From: Datisca glomerata
Taxonomy: Eukaryota > Streptophyta > Magnoliopsida > Cucurbitales > Datiscaceae
Reading direction: 5' to 3'
DNA length: 64,000 nt
NCBI GenBank assembly: GCA_003255025.1
Contig: QANY01008042.1
Coordinates: forward strand, 2,964,077 to 3,028,076
Shown: piece after piece, positions 59,546 to 64,000 of the stretch
Layout: each line of letters opens with the position of its first letter
Numbering within the stretch: the first letter of the stretch is position 1
The notes under the pieces: generated by a model
Databases searched by the model: none
What the model saw: only the letters and a program-made list of their open reading frames with translations
Told to the model about the DNA's origin: nothing
Made by a program: the position numbers and the translations under genes

Positions 59546-60533
59546 CCACAAACCTTTCCCGTGTGAGCACAATGTTAATCTACATGTTAACAATCTCATA
59601 ATACTTGTTGTAAATAGTATGCACGTCGTACAAGCTAAATCGGTGATCGGGGTACTCATACCAAATGTTAAAATCAAACATTTAAAGTTGAGTTAAAAGT
59701 TATAGTTGGTAGTTAAATTGTAATATTATCTCCTAATTGGGCATGAGTTTAGGAGTGTTTTACTTAAAAATATTTTAATGAATTAAAAAATATTGATGTT
59801 AATTCTACAGGAAATACATGTGCATGTGTTTTCTTAAATTCTTTCAAATACAAACAAATAAAGTATATTCAAGTATCTCATATGCAAAGATGAATATAAA
59901 ATCATTGTTCACTTAAACGATGTTAGTTCAACGTATACAAAACACTCAATGATAAGCACTGTCAAAGATATTGCATATCATTTGCGTTTACATTTCAACT
60001 GTAACAGGTGTATAGGTGTCTCGAACCGAGTGGAACGAGATATTTTTTGCTCTAGTGGGACGAGATGAGATAAAAATTTTCTATCCCATGCAAGAAGGGA
60101 TGAGACATAGGACAACTTTAAAAAAATTGACTTTGTCCGATCCCGTCCCAAAGTTTTTATGTATAGCTTTTTATTTTTAATTTTAACCCTTAATATTTTT
60201 AATTTTAACTTTTATTCTTTTGATCTTTAAATCATATTTTATTTTTAACCTTTATAATTTCGTCTATTTTTTAAGTTTTATTCAGTTTCTTTAGTAATAA
60301 CCCTAAACCCCATATCCTCTTTTGTTTTTCAATCTGATTTCTGAATCTGTTCTCATCTCTATATCTCACGGCAAACAGAACAAGAACTCTCTCTCTCGAA
60401 CAGCGAACACGAGAGGCTCGCCGGCGTCTTGTCTGCTGCTCACGAAACGTCTGGACTGCTCTCCTTCACCATAATCTTCTCTCAGCCTCTCTGTCTCTCT
60501 CATTATCTCCATTGGCGTCTAGTCTGCTGGACT

Positions 60534-60580
<47 letters not shown>

Positions 60581-61294
60581 TTTCTCCCTTAGTCTGGACT
60601 GCTCTCTCTCGTTTTTCTCGGTTTAGTTTGCTTTCTCTCTCGATTCTCTTCTCTGAGGCTCTATCTCTCGCTTAATTGAGATTAAGGGTTTAGATTTTTT
60701 TGATTGAGGGTTTTATTGAAATTTTGATTTAGGGCTCTGTTTAGATTTTTTTTCTCAATTTGAATGATTCAGAAGTGGATTTTGCTTTTGTAGGAGAGAC
60801 AGAGAAAGAAGAAACCGAAAACTCACTGTGTCTTTAGCTTATTGAAAGAGTTTCTTTGATTTTGTTTCACAGTGTCTAAAACAGAGTATCTTCGGGTTAC
60901 TGTGTCATTTGTGTTTCTTTGATTTTGCTTCTGTAGGGTGAGAGATATTTGTCATGAGAAAACCAACCAATGGGCAAACAAAGCTATGTGAATGTGAGTT
61001 TGACATTTAGATTGATAATTTAATAATGTTAATAAAATCATAAAAATGACCCAAGTAAAGAAAATATAAAAAAAATAGTCCATTGACTAGATTTTTGAAA
61101 AAATTGAACGTCATGCAAAAGAAAAAATTCGCATTACGTGGATCACTATTTTAGATTATAGTAGTTTATATATATGTATATATATAAACTACTACAACTG
61201 AGTGACTATTTTTTTTTATTTCTTCTTTCTCTACTTTTTAATTTTTTTTAAAAGAATGATCTATTTTTTTTGTTCCACCGTTGATAATTGCAAT
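59546..61294. other. Intergenic with CT-rich tract
   Basis: No gene recognised. 60040-60150 holds GGGACGAGATGAG and GTCCGATCCCGTCCC, like ends of common plant hAT-type repeats. 60360-60700 is CT-rich and resembles a gene leader (AACCCTAAACCCC just upstream), but no matching coding exon follows. Confidence 0.4.
60535..60577. repeat. (CT)21 microsatellite
   Basis: Uninterrupted CT dinucleotides within a longer CT-rich stretch. Confidence 0.95.
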
Positions 61295-62192
61295 ATCATC
61301 AACCAAACAACTTGAAAAAAAATATCCAAACAGCCCCTAAACTATCCCTCGCTCTTCCTTCGATTACCTTACGAGAAGCCCCTTTTGCGATTTCGCAGAA
61401 GAGAAACCCCTTCTCTTCCTTCCCTCTTTGTTTCGCAAAACTTCAGAGAAGAGAAGGAGGGTTTCGTTCAAGTTCCTTCCCTCTTTGTTTCGCAAAACTT
61501 CAGAGAAGAGAAGGAGGGTTTCGTTCAAGTTCCTTCCCTCTTAAGTTCAAACCCTGAAGTATAAGCTTCCATCGCCATAGGCGTAGTAGAAAGGCGGGCA
61601 AGAGAAAGAAGAGCAATCGGACGTTTCAATTAAATCCAAGGGACATCGAGAAATGGCGCAGAGATTAGAGGAGGACACGGCGGAATGCGCAGCAGAGAAA
61701 GCTTTAGACTGGCAAGAAACGGCGAAGGATTTCAGGATTTTGGGTACCGGAGTGGTGAGATTAGGTTTTCCTTCGCAGAGAATGCATTCGAAAGGGGAAC
61801 AAGGGAACTAAACAAGGTCACTGCCAGTATCCATATAGAGAGAAATTGGCTTAGGAGGATTGGAGCTGAGAGAGAAAGTGAGAGTGTAATCATTGCGTGG
61901 AAGAGCGGGAGGGAGATCTGATGGTGGCTACGGTGATTGCGGAAGCGAGTGGTTGAGTGGATTGTGGTGGTTTTAAGGAGGTGGTGGGTGGAGTTGAATT
62001 GGGTCTTGGACAGAGAATGGGTTAATGGTAAAAGCAGAATTTCTGAATATGAAACAGAGAAATGAACAGAACAAAGTATGAAAACGAGGAAGAAAACAGG
62101 GGAATCGAAGAGAAGAGGGAGAAGTGTGGTTCGGTTAAAATAGTGCTGAAGGGCTGTTTGGGTATTTTTCTTCAAGGTGTTTGGTTGATGGT
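61295..62192. mobile_element. 898-bp terminal-inverted-repeat element with gene-like interior
   Basis: 42-bp terminal inverted repeats (61295-61336 and 62151-62192) agree at about 38 of 42 positions, running from ATCATCAACCAAAC to AACAGCCC. The interior is less AT-rich than its surroundings. It holds a direct 57-bp tandem repeat (61418-61474 and 61475-61531, encoding FPLCFAKLQRREGGFRSSS if translated) and a forward ATGGCGCAGAGATTAGAGG start at 61655. The open frames inside match nothing I know. Target duplication not found. Confidence 0.6.
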
Positions 62193-62210
62193 ATAGTGTA
62201 TCTCACATAC

Positions 62211-62255
62211 TCAAAACGACGTCGTTTCAAATGATCTGAAACGACGTCATTTTGA
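62211..62255. repeat. 19-bp inverted repeat with ACGT cores
   Basis: Arms 62211-62229 and 62237-62255 pair at 18 of 19 positions around a 7-bp loop. Each arm holds AAACGACGTCGTTT or a near copy, itself palindromic. Confidence 0.85.
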
Positions 62256-62548
62256 TTAATTTAAACGTTAAGTTGATAGAGTTAGGGTTATGATTTTTTT
62301 ATTAGTTTTTGATAGTTGAAGGTTTAAAGTGTAATGTTTTATAGTTTAGAGTTTTAAGTGTTTAATGATGATAGTTTGAGGTATAAAAGTGTAATTTTTT
62401 CTATTTTCAGATCGAATTTTTTAAATGAAACCGTATTTAACGTATTGTATATTATTGACCAAATTTTTACCAATATATGACTTTTAATATTCATATAATA
62501 CTTGCTGAATAATACTTCATATTTTTATCGTTCCCGAATTGACTAACT

Positions 62549-63117
62549 ATGATTAGCGGTGTTCACCGTTCGGTTCGATCAGTTATTTGGTGAAAAATCG
62601 AACCGAACCAAAATTTTGGTTCGGCGATAAAACTGAATTGAATTGAATCGTTTATGCTAAAAGAATAGAACCGAACTGAACCGTGAGTTTTAGTTCGGTT
62701 CAGTTCTTCAGTTCGATGTTATTAGTTAAAAATAACGATCCGTCTGTTACAGCAGTTCTAAAGATGCATTGTCCATGCTTTTTTACACAAAACTAGCCTT
62801 TGACGGGTAAACCCTGTCGCACATGTAGGTCTCTGAATAAGCTTCAATTTGATATCTTACAGGGCGTTTTTTAAATAATTTTCATTAAAAAATATAAAAT
62901 TAAAGTTATGTTTTAGTTCGGTTCGGTTTTATAAAAAATTATATATAAATAATATAGATTTAATATATCGGTTCGAAAACCATTAAAAATCCAAAACCGA
63001 ACCAAAATTTTTGATTCTCTCATTTTCTCAAAACAAACATATATAAAAAACCGACCGAACCGATCATTTTTTGTTCGATTTGATCGGTTCGAGATAATTT
63101 TGAACACCCCTATGATC
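62549..63117. repeat. AACCGAA-rich dispersed repeat, copy 2
   Basis: Ends are loosely inverted (GGTGTTCACCGTTCGGTTCGAT at left; the right end read in reverse is GGGGTGTTCAAAATTATC then CGAACCGATCAAATCGAAC). Many GAACCGAACC motifs. Interrupted by one unit of the 180-bp repeat. Confidence 0.5.
62737..62866 (-). repeat. Isolated unit of the 180-bp repeat
   Basis: The reverse strand matches the array at 17581-18446 over about 130 bp (GTAAGATATCAAATTGAAGC, CAGAGACCTACATGTGCGAC, CTTTAGAACTGCTGTAACAG). It replaces the middle of the AACCGAA-rich element. Confidence 0.85.
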
Positions 63118-63289
63118 ATGACTCAACTAAATACTTGACAACATTAATTATTAATATCATATCTTCTATCAGCTGCAAACGTACCTTGATAACTAATGTT
63201 TAATGTTAGTCATACAGCCTATAATTTCATAATTGATTACAACACATGTAAAAATATGGTCAATAGATGGTAAGTGGCATGTTTAAAGT

Positions 63290-63450
63290 CTGAACTGGTC
63301 TGCCCCGGTTATGTACATTAGCGGGCCGGTCAAGGCCTGCAGGCCAAGCTCGGGCCTTCACAGGCTGGGCGCTTTGGCTATGTAGCTTAACCCCGCCAGT
63401 ACCGATATGGCCCACGGGCCTTAACCGGCCCGGCCCGTGAACCAGTCTTT
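63290..63450. repeat. GC-rich GGCCCG repeat block
   Basis: A 160-bp island with GGGCCGGTC, CGGGCCTT and CCGGCCCGGCCCG in otherwise AT-rich DNA. Similar blocks are common in plant hAT-type non-autonomous elements, but the ends were not defined. Confidence 0.45.
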
Positions 63451-64000
63451 TTTGTCTTAAAAAATTATTCATTGTGTATACGTCAAAAATTGAACATTTT
63501 GACATTTCCCTTACTATCCAAACTCCTTGCCACCAAGGTATTTTTTGTGAAAATATTGTTTATATTATATTTTTTTGTCTTTCAATACATTTTGTCAAAT
63601 ATTTATAAAATATATTTTCAAGAAATGTATTTAATTAAATAAATAGATAAACAATCTAAGATATTATCATAAAATATTTAAAATTTGAAAAATTCTTACA
63701 AATCATCCACAACATAATCCTTTATCAACCAGCTAATTAATGACGTTTCCAAAATTAAATCAAAAATAAAAAAATCCCGCCGAAAATATCATTAACCACA
63801 AATACATCATTTTTAAATTTCAATATTCTTACAATCCCGGTTGAAATGGTAAACAAAGAAGGTAAATAGTCTTCAACAATCAATAATTAAATGAACAAGA
63901 ATTTGAAATCCTGGAAACAAATATGTTTCTAGTTTATTTACCCTAATTTTATGGAAATAGTTGTCAATCACGTTCAATAGGTAAATAGTCGTCAACCACG
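63451..64000. other. Intergenic, nothing recognised
   Basis: AT-rich. A short direct repeat GGTAAATAGTC(T/G)TCAAC lies at about 63861 and 63979. Confidence 0.4.

Noticed and set aside
60300..61010. Possible 5' end of a forward gene (CT-rich leader and AACCCTAAACCCC)
   Set aside because: No coding exon with family resemblance or consistent splice sites follows before the inverted-repeat element.
61732..62175. 147-codon reverse open frame inside the inverted-repeat element
   Set aside because: It includes part of the terminal inverted repeat and is rich in Ser/Leu/His; a real gene would not be expected to start in the repeat. Kept only as a possible captured remnant.

Overview
The window looks like eudicot plant nuclear DNA. 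It is AT-rich and dominated by nested Ty1/copia and Ty3/gypsy-type LTR retrotransposon remains, with a few intron-rich genes whose splice sites follow GT-AG rules and whose proteins are plant-like. No bacterial, viral or CRISPR-type organisation is visible. The species was not identified.

Layout. Positions 1-25723 are one retrotransposon nest. A forward Copia element (A; its 5' LTR is cut by the window edge, its 3' LTR ends at 25723) is split inside its polyprotein by a reverse-strand Copia element with 1.8-kb LTRs (B1, 3115-16074). B1 is itself split by a reverse-strand gypsy-type element in which only gag-protease is visible (C, 4739-10769). The right half of B1 plus the adjoining reverse-transcriptase part of A (about 11208-17075) recurs at 18447-24211. 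Between the two copies lie a 480-bp piece of an ARL1 gene (one exon plus intron sequence) and about 4.8 copies of a ~180-bp tandem repeat.

25724-33780 holds a decayed GMC-oxidoreductase gene (HOTHEAD/mandelonitrile-lyase type, forward) and a complete eight-exon ARL1 small GTPase gene (reverse). 34.5-41.1 kb looks like a non-coding, tRNA-Arg-primed LTR element carrying a 37-bp minisatellite. 41.5-49.3 kb holds LINE fragments, one of them split by a rearranged Copia element (D).

50.8-58.3 kb is the second gene island: a two-exon gene for a secreted protein of the At4g14100-like family and a complete 20-coding-exon xylose isomerase gene, both reverse strand. 58.3-64 kb is intergenic, with small inverted-repeat elements, a CT microsatellite and a single dispersed copy of the 180-bp repeat.

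The three intact genes have unrelated housekeeping or unknown roles (Golgi trafficking, xylose/xylulose interconversion, unknown secreted protein), and nothing suggests a shared pathway. The most unusual feature is the ARL1 fragment plus tandem repeat at the junction of the duplication inside the retrotransposon nest.
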